From Bradyrhizobium manausense (GTDB lineage: Bacteria; Pseudomonadota; Alphaproteobacteria; Rhizobiales; Xanthobacteraceae), in assembly GCF_018129685.1 (NCBI RefSeq), contig NZ_JAFCLG010000027.1:1-64000 (forward strand): a DNA stretch of 64,000 nt, written 5' to 3'. A model generated the notes under the pieces. The model was given only the letters and a program-made list of their open reading frames with translations. It searched no databases and was not told the DNA's origin. Of the stretch, positions 25,192 to 33,671 are shown one piece after another; the stretch's first letter is position 1, and the number at the start of each line of letters is the position of its first letter. Made by a program: the position numbers and the translations under genes.

Positions 25192-25977
25192 TTACCCCCC
25201 GTAACTCTGCACCAGACTCCCCGCCACCAGCGACCAGCCGTCGACCAGCACGAAGAAGATCAGCTTGAACGGCAGCGAGATCGTCGCGGGCGGCAGCATC
25301 ATCATGCCCATCGACATCAGCACCGAGGCGACGACGAGGTCTATGATCAGGAACGGCAGGAACAGCAGGAAGCCGATCTCGAAGGCGCGCTTCAGCTCGG
25401 AGATCATGAAGGCAGGGACGAGAATGCGCAGCGCGAGATCGTCGGGCGTCGCCGGCGGCGGTTCGCCGGAGAGATCGAGAAACAGCTTCAGATCCTTCTC
25501 GCGCACGTTCTTCTGCATGAAGCCGCGCAAGGGGACGGAAGCGCGCTGGAGCGCGTCCTCGACGCCGATCTGGTTGGCGACCAGCGGGCGGATGCCGTCG
25601 TCGTAGGATTTTTGCAGCACCGGTCCCATCACGAAGAAGGTGAGGAACATCGCCAGCGCCAGGATCACCGAGTTGGGCGGCGCGGTCGCCGTGCCCATCG
25701 CGGTACGCAGCAGCGACAGCACGACCACGATGCGCGTGAACGACGTCATCATGATCAGGATCGACGGCGCAATCGACAGCACCGTGAGCAGTGCGATCAG
25801 CTGGATCGCGCGCTCGGTGACGCCGCCGCCGCCCTGGCCGCCGAGATTGATGCTGATGTCCTGCGCGTGCGCGGGGGTCACAAGCAAAGTCGTGACGAGC
25901 AACGCTGTGGCGAGCAAGGCCGCGGTGGTCAGAACAGAAAGAACAAGAACTCTACGCGGGAGGGACGGCAGCCTCAC
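25192..25977 (-). CDS. fliP: flagellar export apparatus protein FliP
   Basis: This 261-residue protein is FliP, a core inner-membrane component of the flagellar type III export gate. It has a cleaved signal peptide (about residues 1-38) and then four membrane helices. Diagnostic segments are TSFTRIVVVLSLLRTAMGTATAPPN (split here as TSFTRIVVVLSLLR and TAMGTATAPPN), ILVPAFMISELKRAFEIGF and MSMGMMMLPP. The start overlaps the end of fliO by four bases. Confidence 0.96.
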   Translation of the reverse strand: MRLPSLPRRVLVLSVLTTAALLATALLVTTLLVTPAHAQDISINLGGQGGGGVTERAIQLIALLTVLSIAPSILIMMTSFTRIVVVLSLLRTAMGTATAPPNSVILALAMFLTFFVMGPVLQKSYDDGIRPLVANQIGVEDALQRASVPLRGFMQKNVREKDLKLFLDLSGEPPPATPDDLALRILVPAFMISELKRAFEIGFLLFLPFLIIDLVVASVLMSMGMMMLPPATISLPFKLIFFVLVDGWSLVAGSLVQSYGG

Positions 25978-26918
25978 GAAGACGGCTTCGGACGGCCGAG
26001 CAGTGAGGCCATCTCGTCTTCGAGATTTTCAAAGCTGGTCTTTTCCGCGGCCGGCCTGGCCGGCGGCGCCGGGGGTTCGACGCGCGCAGCGCGCTGCGCA
26101 GGCGGATCCGGCGCAACCGGCGGCGCGAGGGTCTCGCCGGCGGGACGGCGCAGGGCCGCTTCGAGGCGTTGGGCCATTTCGGCAAGGTTCTGTTCGGCGC
26201 TCGACGGCGCGGCGGCGGGCGGCGGAACGGGCGGAGCCTGTGGTGCGGGCGGCGGCGTGGGCGCGCGCTCGGCACGCACCGGCGGCACCTTCGCCGGCTC
26301 GCTCTGGCGCGGCGGCCGCGGCATCAGCGGCGGTTCGTTGCGCGCAACACGCGGCGGCATCGGCTCCGGACGAGGCTCGCGCTCGGGACGCGGCGGCATC
26401 GGTTCAGGCGAGAAGCCGCCGAGTTGCGGTTCGCTGCGACGCTCGGGGAGAGCGGGTGCCGGCCTGCGGACTTCGTCGGCGAAAGAGGGACGCGCGGGCC
26501 GCGGCGGCGGCTCGGGCATCTGCGGCTCCGGATGGTCCAGCACTTCGGGACGAGGGGTTTCGTCGGCCCAGCTGCCGGCATCAGGCATCGGGGCGAGGCG
26601 CGGCGGCTCGGCGGCGCTGGAACGTGGCGGAATCTGGTCACGGCCTGCGCCGGCGCGGACGATGTTCGGTTCAACGACGATGTCAGTCGGGCCACCGATC
26701 ATCAGGAGATGTTCGACATTGTCGCGGCGGACCAGCACCAGGCGCCGGCGGCCATCGACCGCAGCCGCGTCAATCACCGCGAGCCTGGGCATCCTGCCGC
26801 GCTGGGTGTTGGCGCCGAGCCGGGTGTTGGCGAATCGGCGGAGCAGCCAAAATACGGCGCCGATCAACGCCAGAACGACGATGAACGCGACGATGAAGGT
26901 GATAGGGCTACCGTTCAT
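25974..26918 (-). CDS. fliO: FliO-like flagellar export protein with long Pro-rich tail
   Basis: This 314-residue protein has one N-terminal membrane helix (about residues 7-27) followed by a FliO-type cytoplasmic segment (RMPRLAVIDAAAVDGRRRLV, LLMIGGPTDIVVEPNI). FliO helps assemble the FliP ring. The rest (about residues 95-290) is a Pro/Arg/Glu-rich disordered tail, making it over twice the enteric length. It overlaps fliP by ATGA, which fixes the pairing. It is divergent from flgB. Confidence 0.88.
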   Translation of the reverse strand: MNGSPITFIVAFIVVLALIGAVFWLLRRFANTRLGANTQRGRMPRLAVIDAAAVDGRRRLVLVRRDNVEHLLMIGGPTDIVVEPNIVRAGAGRDQIPPRSSAAEPPRLAPMPDAGSWADETPRPEVLDHPEPQMPEPPPRPARPSFADEVRRPAPALPERRSEPQLGGFSPEPMPPRPEREPRPEPMPPRVARNEPPLMPRPPRQSEPAKVPPVRAERAPTPPPAPQAPPVPPPAAAPSSAEQNLAEMAQRLEAALRRPAGETLAPPVAPDPPAQRAARVEPPAPPARPAAEKTSFENLEDEMASLLGRPKPSS

Positions 26919-27278
26919 ACCTGTCCCCGGTAAATGGCGCTTCTTCCGTGCCTATGGTCGACGCCGACCACCGGCTTGCGATGCCCCAAACTGCGATTTC
27001 TTAACGTCCCGCGGCAAGTTTTGCCGTCCCCAACTCTTAATAACCTATGAATCGCCCGATCCAAAACGACTTCTTGGCCTGTGCACGCGCCGCCAAGCGG
27101 TTGGGTTAATGCGGTTTTTGGGGTGCGTAGAATCACGGGGGGGCATTGGATGTCTCAATCGGAAACATGCATTCGCCCCGCCTTAACCACCTGTTAACCA
27201 TACACGCGGCAAATTCTGCCTAGCTTCGGGCCCCAAGCCTCGCACAAGGGTCCGCAAGAGGCGGAAGGAGCCGCAACG
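26919..27278. other. divergent intergenic region fliO / flgB
   Basis: This 360-base gap has no convincing gene. Its main element is the exact CtrA-like box at 27183-27199, 80 bases before flgB. No clear promoter for fliO was found. Confidence 0.6.
27183..27199 (+). promoter_or_regulatory. exact CtrA-like box before flgB
   Basis: TTAA-CCACCTG-TTAACC is a perfect match to TTAA-N7-TTAACC. It ends 80 bases before the flgB ATG and would control the flgB-flgC-fliE-fliQ-fliR-flhB operon, an early class of flagellar genes in Caulobacter. Confidence 0.7.
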
Positions 27279-27683
27279 ATGTCCATCAACGATCTTCCGG
27301 TGCTGTCGGCGCTTCGCACCAAGATGCAGTGGCACCAGGAACGCCAGCGCGTCCTGTCCGAGAACGTCTCCAATTCCGACACCCCCAATTTTCGTCCGCG
27401 CGAGCTGGTCGAGCCGAAGTTCGACAAGACCGGAGCGACCACCGGCGCGATGGGGACCCTGGCCATGGCTGTCACCAGCGCCTCGCACATGACGCCCCCG
27501 GGGGCGGCCTCGAGCTTCGACCAGAACAGGAACGCGGGTTTCGAGACCCGTCCTGCAGGCAACGCCGTCAATCTCGAAGAAGAGATGATGAAGTCCGCCA
27601 ACAACCAGATGGACTACGCGGCGGTGACCTCGCTCTATTCGAAGAGCCTGCACCTTCTCAAGACCGCGATCGGCAAGGGCTAG
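27279..27683 (+). CDS. flgB: flagellar proximal rod protein FlgB
   Basis: This 134-residue protein is FlgB, a proximal rod subunit. It has the N-terminal rod motif QRVLSENVSNSDTPNFRPRE and a C-terminal helix with NLEEEMMKSANNQMDYAA. GGAAGGAG stands before the ATG. It heads an operon of rod, MS-ring adaptor and export genes. Confidence 0.96.
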   Translation: MSINDLPVLSALRTKMQWHQERQRVLSENVSNSDTPNFRPRELVEPKFDKTGATTGAMGTLAMAVTSASHMTPPGAASSFDQNRNAGFETRPAGNAVNLEEEMMKSANNQMDYAAVTSLYSKSLHLLKTAIGKG

Positions 27684-27701
27684 AGCTAAAGGACGCAGAC
27701 C

Positions 27702-28127
27702 ATGGCGAATGACAGCAGTGACTTTGCCCGCTCGATGGCGATCGCGACCTCGGGGTTGCGGGCGCAGGCCGGGCGCATGCGGGTGATCTCCGAAAACATC
27801 GCGAACGCGGACTCGACCTCGGCGAGCGCTGGCGGCGATCCCTACCGCCGCAAGGTGCCGACGTTCTCTTCGGCACTCGACCGGACTCTCGACGCGCAGG
27901 TCGTCACGCTCGGCAGGATCAAGCCCGACCAGTCCAATTTTCGCGTCAAATACGAGCCGAGCAATCCGGCGGCGGATGCCTCCGGCAACGTCAAATATCC
28001 CAACGTCAACTCGGTGGTCGAGATGACCGACATGCGCGATGCGCAGCGGTCCTACGAGGCCAATGTCAACATCATCAGTGCAACGCGCCGGATGATCCAG
28101 CGCACGCTCGACATCCTCAAGGCCTGA
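27702..28127 (+). CDS. flgC: flagellar proximal rod protein FlgC
   Basis: This 141-residue protein is FlgC, a proximal rod subunit. The N-terminus reads SGLRAQAGRMRVISENIANA with DPYRRKVPTF, and the C-terminus VNSVVEMTDMRDAQRSYEAN, both diagnostic. It starts 18 bases after flgB. Confidence 0.96.
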   Translation: MANDSSDFARSMAIATSGLRAQAGRMRVISENIANADSTSASAGGDPYRRKVPTFSSALDRTLDAQVVTLGRIKPDQSNFRVKYEPSNPAADASGNVKYPNVNSVVEMTDMRDAQRSYEANVNIISATRRMIQRTLDILKA

Positions 28128-28144
28128 ACAGGAACCCATAAGCC

Positions 28145-28453
28145 ATGGCAACACCGACAATCGCGGCCAATGCCTACGCCAACCTTGCCCGCGTGCTGGA
28201 GAACAGCGGCGCCGGCAAGGGCAGCGAAGCGAGCGGCCAGTCCTTTGCTTCGCTGCTGAAAGACGCTGTCGGCAGCGTCATGGAATCCGGCCGCAAATCG
28301 GATGCGCAGACCGTGGCGATGGCCAACGGCAAGGCCAACGTGATGGACGTGGTGACGGCGGTCGCCGACACCGACGTCGCGGTGTCCACGCTGGTCTCTG
28401 TCCGCGACCGCGTGATCGCAGCGTATGAAGACATCATGAAGATGCCGATCTGA
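28145..28453 (+). CDS. fliE: flagellar hook-basal body protein FliE
   Basis: This 102-residue protein is FliE, which joins the MS ring and export gate to the rod. The C-terminal half is typical: VMDVVTAVADTDVAVSTLVS followed by VRDRVIAAYEDIMKMPI. It starts 17 bases after flgC. A palindromic repeat separates it from fliQ. Confidence 0.94.
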   Translation: MATPTIAANAYANLARVLENSGAGKGSEASGQSFASLLKDAVGSVMESGRKSDAQTVAMANGKANVMDVVTAVADTDVAVSTLVSVRDRVIAAYEDIMKMPI

Positions 28454-28465
28454 ATGAGGCGGATA

Positions 28466-28516
28466 GCGAGTAGCGATTGGCGAATGGGGGTGTTCAATTC
28501 GCCATTCGCTACTCGC
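28466..28516. repeat. palindromic repeat inside the flgB operon
   Basis: A 20-base left arm (28466-28485, GCGAGTAGCGATTGGCGAAT) pairs with a right arm (28497-28516) with one mismatch around an 11-base loop. A further direct partial copy, GCCATTCGC, follows at 28515-28523. It lies in the 110-base gap between fliE and fliQ. It differs in sequence from the CCGTCATTGC repeats. Confidence 0.85.
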
Positions 28517-28563
28517 CATTCGCATTTCTTGACGCGTCAGCAACCAAGAGTGAGCAACAAGCA

Positions 28564-28827
28564 ATGACCGGACCCGAGACCCTCGACGTCGCCCGCGATG
28601 CGATCTGGACGATCGTGATCGTGTCCTCGCCGCTGATGGTGGTCGGGCTCGTGGTCGGCGTGATCGTGTCGCTGTTCCAGGCGCTGACGCAGATCCAGGA
28701 GCAGACGCTGGTCTATGTGCCGAAGATTCTGGCCATCTTTGCCACAATGCTGCTGGCGCTACCCTTCATGGCGGACGCGCTCCACTCGCACATGATGCGG
28801 ATATCGTCGCGAATCATCGGCGGCTGA
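28564..28827 (+). CDS. fliQ: flagellar export apparatus protein FliQ
   Basis: This 87-residue, two-helix membrane protein is FliQ of the export gate. It shows VVGLVVGVIVSLFQALTQIQ and EQTLVYVPKILAIF, both diagnostic. The ATG at 28564 gives the normal family length; an upstream in-frame extension would run into the palindrome. Confidence 0.96.
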   Translation: MTGPETLDVARDAIWTIVIVSSPLMVVGLVVGVIVSLFQALTQIQEQTLVYVPKILAIFATMLLALPFMADALHSHMMRISSRIIGG

Positions 28828-28844
28828 GGCACAATGCGCCCACC

Positions 28845-29615
28845 ATGCGCATCGACGTCTCGCTGCTGCCGGCGCTCGCGGCGGCCTTCATGCTCGCCTT
28901 CGCCCGGGTCGGCGCGATGGTGATGCTGCTGCCGGGGCTCGGCGAGACCAACATCCCGACGCGGGTGAAGCTGTCGATCGCGCTGCTTCTCACTTTGATC
29001 ATCCTACCGCTGCATCGGGGCGCCTATCACGTCGACATGGGCTCGCTGGCGCCGATGCTGGTCTTGATGCTGCACGAGATCGTGATCGGCATCGTGCTTG
29101 GCGCCACCGCGCGCGTGACGCTCGCGGCCCTGCAGGTCGCAGGCGCCGTCATCGCGCAGCAGATGGGGCTCGGATTCGTCACCTCGGTCGATCCGACACA
29201 GGGGCAGCAGGGCGTGCTGGTCGGCAACTTCCTGACCATGCTGGGCGTGACGTTGCTGTTTGCCACCGACAGCCACCATCTGGTGATTGCGGCGCTGAAC
29301 GACAGCTACGCGATCTTTTCGCCGGGCGAGACCGTCTCCAGCGGCGACGTCGCCTCGCTGGCCACGCGTGCATTTTCAGCGGCATTCCTGCTCGGCCTGC
29401 AACTGTCCGGGCCGTTCCTGGTGTTCGGCCTCGTCTTCAACATCGGACTGGGCGTGCTGGCGCGGCTGATGCCGCAGATGCAGGTCTATTTCGTCGGCGT
29501 GCCGCTGTCGATCTTCGCGGGCTTCATGGTGCTCGCCGTGGTGCTGACCGCGATGATGGGGACCTATCTCGACTACTTCATCGGCGTCATGCACCAGATG
29601 CTTCCGTTGAAATAA
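28845..29615 (+). CDS. fliR: flagellar export apparatus protein FliR
   Basis: This 256-residue multi-spanning membrane protein is FliR of the export gate. It has the N-terminal FARVGAMVMLLPGLGETNIP, the central HEIVIGIVLGATARV and the later AFSAAFLLGLQLSGPFLVFG. It follows fliQ by 17 bases. Confidence 0.95.
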   Translation: MRIDVSLLPALAAAFMLAFARVGAMVMLLPGLGETNIPTRVKLSIALLLTLIILPLHRGAYHVDMGSLAPMLVLMLHEIVIGIVLGATARVTLAALQVAGAVIAQQMGLGFVTSVDPTQGQQGVLVGNFLTMLGVTLLFATDSHHLVIAALNDSYAIFSPGETVSSGDVASLATRAFSAAFLLGLQLSGPFLVFGLVFNIGLGVLARLMPQMQVYFVGVPLSIFAGFMVLAVVLTAMMGTYLDYFIGVMHQMLPLK

Positions 29616-29624
29616 GAGCGATCA

Positions 29625-30704
29625 ATGGCGGAAGACAACGATCCGGAAAGTCAAACAGAAGACCCGACACAAAAGCGTCTGGAACAGGCGCTCGAACGCG
29701 GCGACGTTGCCAAAAGCCAGGAGATCAACACCTGGTTCATGATCGCGGGCGGCACGCTCGTGGTTTCGACCTTCTCCGGTTCGGTCGGCAGCGGGCTGCT
29801 GACGCCGATGCGCAATCTGCTCGCCAACTCCTGGATGATCAAAACCGATCCCGGGAATTTGCTGGCGCTGATGCAGCAGATCGAAGTCGCGGTGCTGGCT
29901 GCGGTCGGTGTGCCGCTCTTGATGCTGGTGATCGCGGCGATCGCCGGCAACGTGCTCCAGCACCGGCTGGTGTGGTCGGCTGAATCCCTCACGCCCAAAT
30001 TCAGCAAGCTGTCGCCGGCGGCCGGCTTCAAGCGCATCTTCGGCAAGCAGGCGGGCGCGAATTTTCTCAAGGGAATAGGCAAGCTCGTCGTGCTCGGCGT
30101 GGTCATGACCACGATCCTGTGGCCGGAGCGGCACCGCATGGAGGCGATGGTCAGGCTCGATCCGATGGCCATGCTCGGCGCCAGCACGGGCATGACCGTC
30201 CATCTGCTCGGCGCAGTGGTCGCGGCCCTGGCGATCATCGCCATCGGCGACTATTTCTTCCAGTATCGCAGCTGGTTCCAGCGGCAGAAGATGTCGCTCC
30301 AGGAGATCAAGGAAGAATTCAAGCAGTCGGAAGGCGACCCCCACATCAAGGGCAAGCTGAGGCAATTGCGGCAACAGCGCTCCAAGAAGCGCATGATGGC
30401 AGCGGTTCCCAAGGCCTCGGTGATCATCACCAACCCGACCCACTATTCGGTCGCGCTGTCCTACGAGCGCGGCATGTCGGCGCCGATCTGCGTCGCCAAG
30501 GGCGTCGACAACCTCGCTTTCAAGATCCGGGAGATTGCACGCGAGCACGACATCCCGATCGTCGAGAACGTGCCGCTGGCCCGCGCGCTCTATGCGACCG
30601 CGGACATCGACAAGGAGATCCCGGTCGAGCACTACCATGCGGTCGCCGAAGTCATCGGCTACGTCATCCGGCTGAAGCGCGGTTTCAGTGCCGCGCGGCA
30701 ATAA
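29625..30704 (+). CDS. flhB: flagellar export switch protein FlhB
   Basis: This 359-residue protein is FlhB, which controls substrate specificity of flagellar export. It has the N-terminal DPESQTEDPTQKRLEQALERG, four membrane helices (about residues 35-215) and a cytoplasmic domain with the autocleavage motif NPTH at residues 270-273. The length is standard. It is the last gene of the operon and lies 153 bases before the CckA-type kinase. Confidence 0.97.
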   Translation: MAEDNDPESQTEDPTQKRLEQALERGDVAKSQEINTWFMIAGGTLVVSTFSGSVGSGLLTPMRNLLANSWMIKTDPGNLLALMQQIEVAVLAAVGVPLLMLVIAAIAGNVLQHRLVWSAESLTPKFSKLSPAAGFKRIFGKQAGANFLKGIGKLVVLGVVMTTILWPERHRMEAMVRLDPMAMLGASTGMTVHLLGAVVAALAIIAIGDYFFQYRSWFQRQKMSLQEIKEEFKQSEGDPHIKGKLRQLRQQRSKKRMMAAVPKASVIITNPTHYSVALSYERGMSAPICVAKGVDNLAFKIREIAREHDIPIVENVPLARALYATADIDKEIPVEHYHAVAEVIGYVIRLKRGFSAARQ

Positions 30705-30857
30705 AACCCCGAAAAGTACCGGAAATGGCCGTAAGCTGGGAATCAGCGTACCTTTCGCCCCTGCCGCCCTTGCGTCTGCGGGTCCGATTCAGGCAGGGAG
30801 GACCCCACGTGCCCCGTGGCGCGTTGATTCCCTGCCGACAGGCTGCCCTAGCGTGAA

Positions 30858-33443
30858 ATGACCGCCGAAACCGACCACGACCTGTCACGCGAGCCCGTTG
30901 CGGCGCATGAGCCGCCGCCGCGCTCGGGCAGCATTGCGCTGGTGCTGCTGGTGGCCACCGGCCTCGTCGCGGTCGCCATCGGTCTGATGACGCTCGGGCG
31001 GGCGCAGGCGCAGCCCTATATCCTCGGCATCCTCGCCGTGCTGGCGATGATCGGCCTGTTCAATTTGTTCGCCTTTGCGGCCGGCATCATCCGCTTCGTC
31101 GACCGCAATCTCGACGATCCAGTGATGGGACGCATCGCCGATCACGCCTTCGACGGGCTGGCGGTCACCGATCCGCGCGGCCATGTGGTCTATTCCAACG
31201 CGGCCTATCTGACGCTGACCGGCGCGTCCGGCCCGCAGGACGTGCGCCCTGTGGAGCGCGTCTTCATCGGCAACCCGGATGTTTCCGAAGCGGTTTTCCG
31301 CCTGCTCAAGGCTGCGCGCGAAGGCAAGCGTCAGCAGGAAGAGGTGCGCATTTCCGGCCAGGAGGGCAGCCACGGCCGCTGGCTGCGCATGCGGGTGCGC
31401 CCGCTCGGCACCGGAAAGCGCGAGGCCAAATACGCGGTGTGGTCGATCGCCGACATCACCCGCGATCGCGAGCGCCAGGAGGACGTGTTCCAGGAGCTTC
31501 AGCACGCGATCGAATATCTTGATCACGCGCCGTGCGGTTTCTTCTCGGTCAATCCTGCCGGCGAGCTCGCTTACGTCAACGCGACGCTCGCGAACTGGCT
31601 CGACTACGACCTTGCCGAGATCGGCTCGGGCGGCCTGAAGCTTGCCGACATCGTTTCCGGCGACGGCGCCTCGCTGCTGAGCTCGATCGTGGCGGTGCCG
31701 GGCGAGGTGAAGACGGAAGTCTTCGACATCGATCTGCGCATGCGCACCGGCAAGACCATGCCGGTCCGGCTCTATCACAAGCTCGCCTTCGGCGCCGACG
31801 GCGCGCCGGGGCCCTCGCGCACGCTGGTCATCAGCCGGGCCCGCGACGAGCGCAGCGATCCCGATCGCGCCGCCGAAGTGCGCTTCATGCGCTTCTTCGA
31901 CCACACGCCGATGGCGATCGCCACCGTCGATCGCGGCGGCAACGTCGTGCGGGCGAATGCGCGCTACGCCAAGCTCGCGCAGGGCCTCGGGCTGGACAGC
32001 GCCTCCAAGTCGATCTTTCGCGCCATCAATGCACGCGACCGCCATCTGGTGATTGCGGCGATCAATCAGGCCGCCGAAGGCCAGGCCGACATCGCGCCGG
32101 TCGAGGTCGCGCTGGAAGGCAGCAAGGAGCGCTGGGGTCAGTTCTTCGTCACGCCTGTCGATGCGGCCGAGAATGACGCGGAAGCTGCGATTGTGCACAT
32201 GCTCGAGACCACCGAGCGGCGCGCGCTGGAGAACCAGATCAACCAGTCGCAGAAGATGGAGACGGTCGGCCAGCTCGCCGGCGGCATCGCACACGACTTC
32301 AACAACGTGCTCTCCGCCATCATGATGGCGAACGACTTCCTGCTGAACGCGCACAAGCCGACCGATCCGTCGTTCCAGGACATCATGCAGATCAAGCAGA
32401 ACGCGACACGTGCTGCGACCCTGGTGCGGCAATTGCTCGCGTTCTCGCGGCGGCAGACGCTGCGGCCGCAGGTGCTCGATCTCGGGGATGCGCTCTCCGA
32501 TCTCACCATGCTGCTGCGCCGGCTGATCGGCGAGAAGGTCAAGCTCGATCTGATCCATGGCCGTGACCTCTGGCCGGTCAAGGTCGACGTCTCCCAGTTC
32601 GAGCAGGTCATCGTCAATCTTGCGGTGAATGCGCGCGACGCGATGCCCGATGGCGGCAAGCTGATCATCCGCACTGCCAATGTCGCGACCGAGGAGGCAG
32701 GCAAGCTCGCTTACAAGGGCATGCCGGCGGCGGACTATGTGCGGATCGAGATCGCCGATACCGGCACCGGCATTCCCGCTGATATCAGGGACAAGATTTT
32801 CGAGCCGTTCTTCTCGACCAAGGAGGTCGGCAAGGGCACCGGCCTTGGTCTCTCGACCGTCTACGGCATCGTCAAGCAGACCGGCGGCTTCATCTACGTC
32901 GATTCCGAACCGGGGCAGGGCACGTCCTTCCACATCTTCCTGCCGCGCCATCAGGCTGAGACGGACGTGCAGGTCGAGCAGCCTGCGGCTGCGGCCGCCG
33001 CGACGAACGGCACCGCGAAGGACGCCGCGCCAGCCGCGGCGGAGGCAAAGCCGCGCACCGATCTCACGGGGCAGGGCACCATCCTGCTGGTCGAGGACGA
33101 AGAGGGCCTGCGTGCGCTCAACGCCCGCGGCCTGCGCTCGCGCGGCTACACTGTCGTCGAGGCCGAAAACGGCGTCGAGGCGATGGAAATGCTGGAAGAG
33201 CAGGGCGGCGCGATCGATCTCGTCGTGTCCGACGTCGTGATGCCGGAGATGGACGGGCCGACGCTGCTCAAGGCGATGCGGGAGAAGAACCCGGACATCC
33301 GCTTCATCTTCGTCTCGGGCTATGCCGAAGACGCCTTCGAGAAGAGCCTGCCCGAGGGCCAGCAGTTCGACTTCCTGCCAAAGCCGTTCACGCTCACCCA
33401 GCTCGTCGCGGCGGTCAAGGAGACGATGGCGAAGCCGGGGTGA
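30858..33443 (+). CDS. cckA: hybrid histidine kinase CckA
   Basis: This 861-residue protein matches CckA, the membrane kinase that through ChpT phosphorylates CtrA and CpdR. It has two membrane helices (about residues 25-75) and PAS-like domains (about 95-195, 205-300, 325-435). A HisKA domain carries H479 in GGIAHDFNNVLSA, and an ATPase domain has NARDAMPDGG, DTGTGIP and GTGLGLS. A receiver domain (about 740-858) has D792 in VSDVVMPEMDG. The HDFNN H-box and short membrane N-terminus fit CckA. It sits directly after flhB, while CtrA-like boxes occur in the flagellar promoters. It could instead be a CckA-like paralogue. Confidence 0.88.
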   Translation: MTAETDHDLSREPVAAHEPPPRSGSIALVLLVATGLVAVAIGLMTLGRAQAQPYILGILAVLAMIGLFNLFAFAAGIIRFVDRNLDDPVMGRIADHAFDGLAVTDPRGHVVYSNAAYLTLTGASGPQDVRPVERVFIGNPDVSEAVFRLLKAAREGKRQQEEVRISGQEGSHGRWLRMRVRPLGTGKREAKYAVWSIADITRDRERQEDVFQELQHAIEYLDHAPCGFFSVNPAGELAYVNATLANWLDYDLAEIGSGGLKLADIVSGDGASLLSSIVAVPGEVKTEVFDIDLRMRTGKTMPVRLYHKLAFGADGAPGPSRTLVISRARDERSDPDRAAEVRFMRFFDHTPMAIATVDRGGNVVRANARYAKLAQGLGLDSASKSIFRAINARDRHLVIAAINQAAEGQADIAPVEVALEGSKERWGQFFVTPVDAAENDAEAAIVHMLETTERRALENQINQSQKMETVGQLAGGIAHDFNNVLSAIMMANDFLLNAHKPTDPSFQDIMQIKQNATRAATLVRQLLAFSRRQTLRPQVLDLGDALSDLTMLLRRLIGEKVKLDLIHGRDLWPVKVDVSQFEQVIVNLAVNARDAMPDGGKLIIRTANVATEEAGKLAYKGMPAADYVRIEIADTGTGIPADIRDKIFEPFFSTKEVGKGTGLGLSTVYGIVKQTGGFIYVDSEPGQGTSFHIFLPRHQAETDVQVEQPAAAAAATNGTAKDAAPAAAEAKPRTDLTGQGTILLVEDEEGLRALNARGLRSRGYTVVEAENGVEAMEMLEEQGGAIDLVVSDVVMPEMDGPTLLKAMREKNPDIRFIFVSGYAEDAFEKSLPEGQQFDFLPKPFTLTQLVAAVKETMAKPG

Positions 33444-33671
33444 GGCACAAAGGACGGAGGCGCCTTGTACGGGGACGGTGCCTCCCGCCAAATCGCCGGT
33501 AACTGGCGACCACAGTTCCCCGCATCCCCGGCTAACCCCCGATAAATATGGGCTTTTGCCACATCCCCGCGACCGAGGGCCGCAGCCGGGGGTTCCGAAA
33601 CCGGCTTCCTTTTTGTAGAAGGCTGCCCATCTTACTGGCACGTCCCCATGCCGGGGATTTGGGAAACGAAC

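Noticed and set aside
33636..33651. TGGCACGTCCCCATGC as a sigma-54 promoter before the Tim44 gene
   Set aside because: The GG and GC are 11 bases apart instead of the strictly required 10, and it is only about 20 bases from the start codon.
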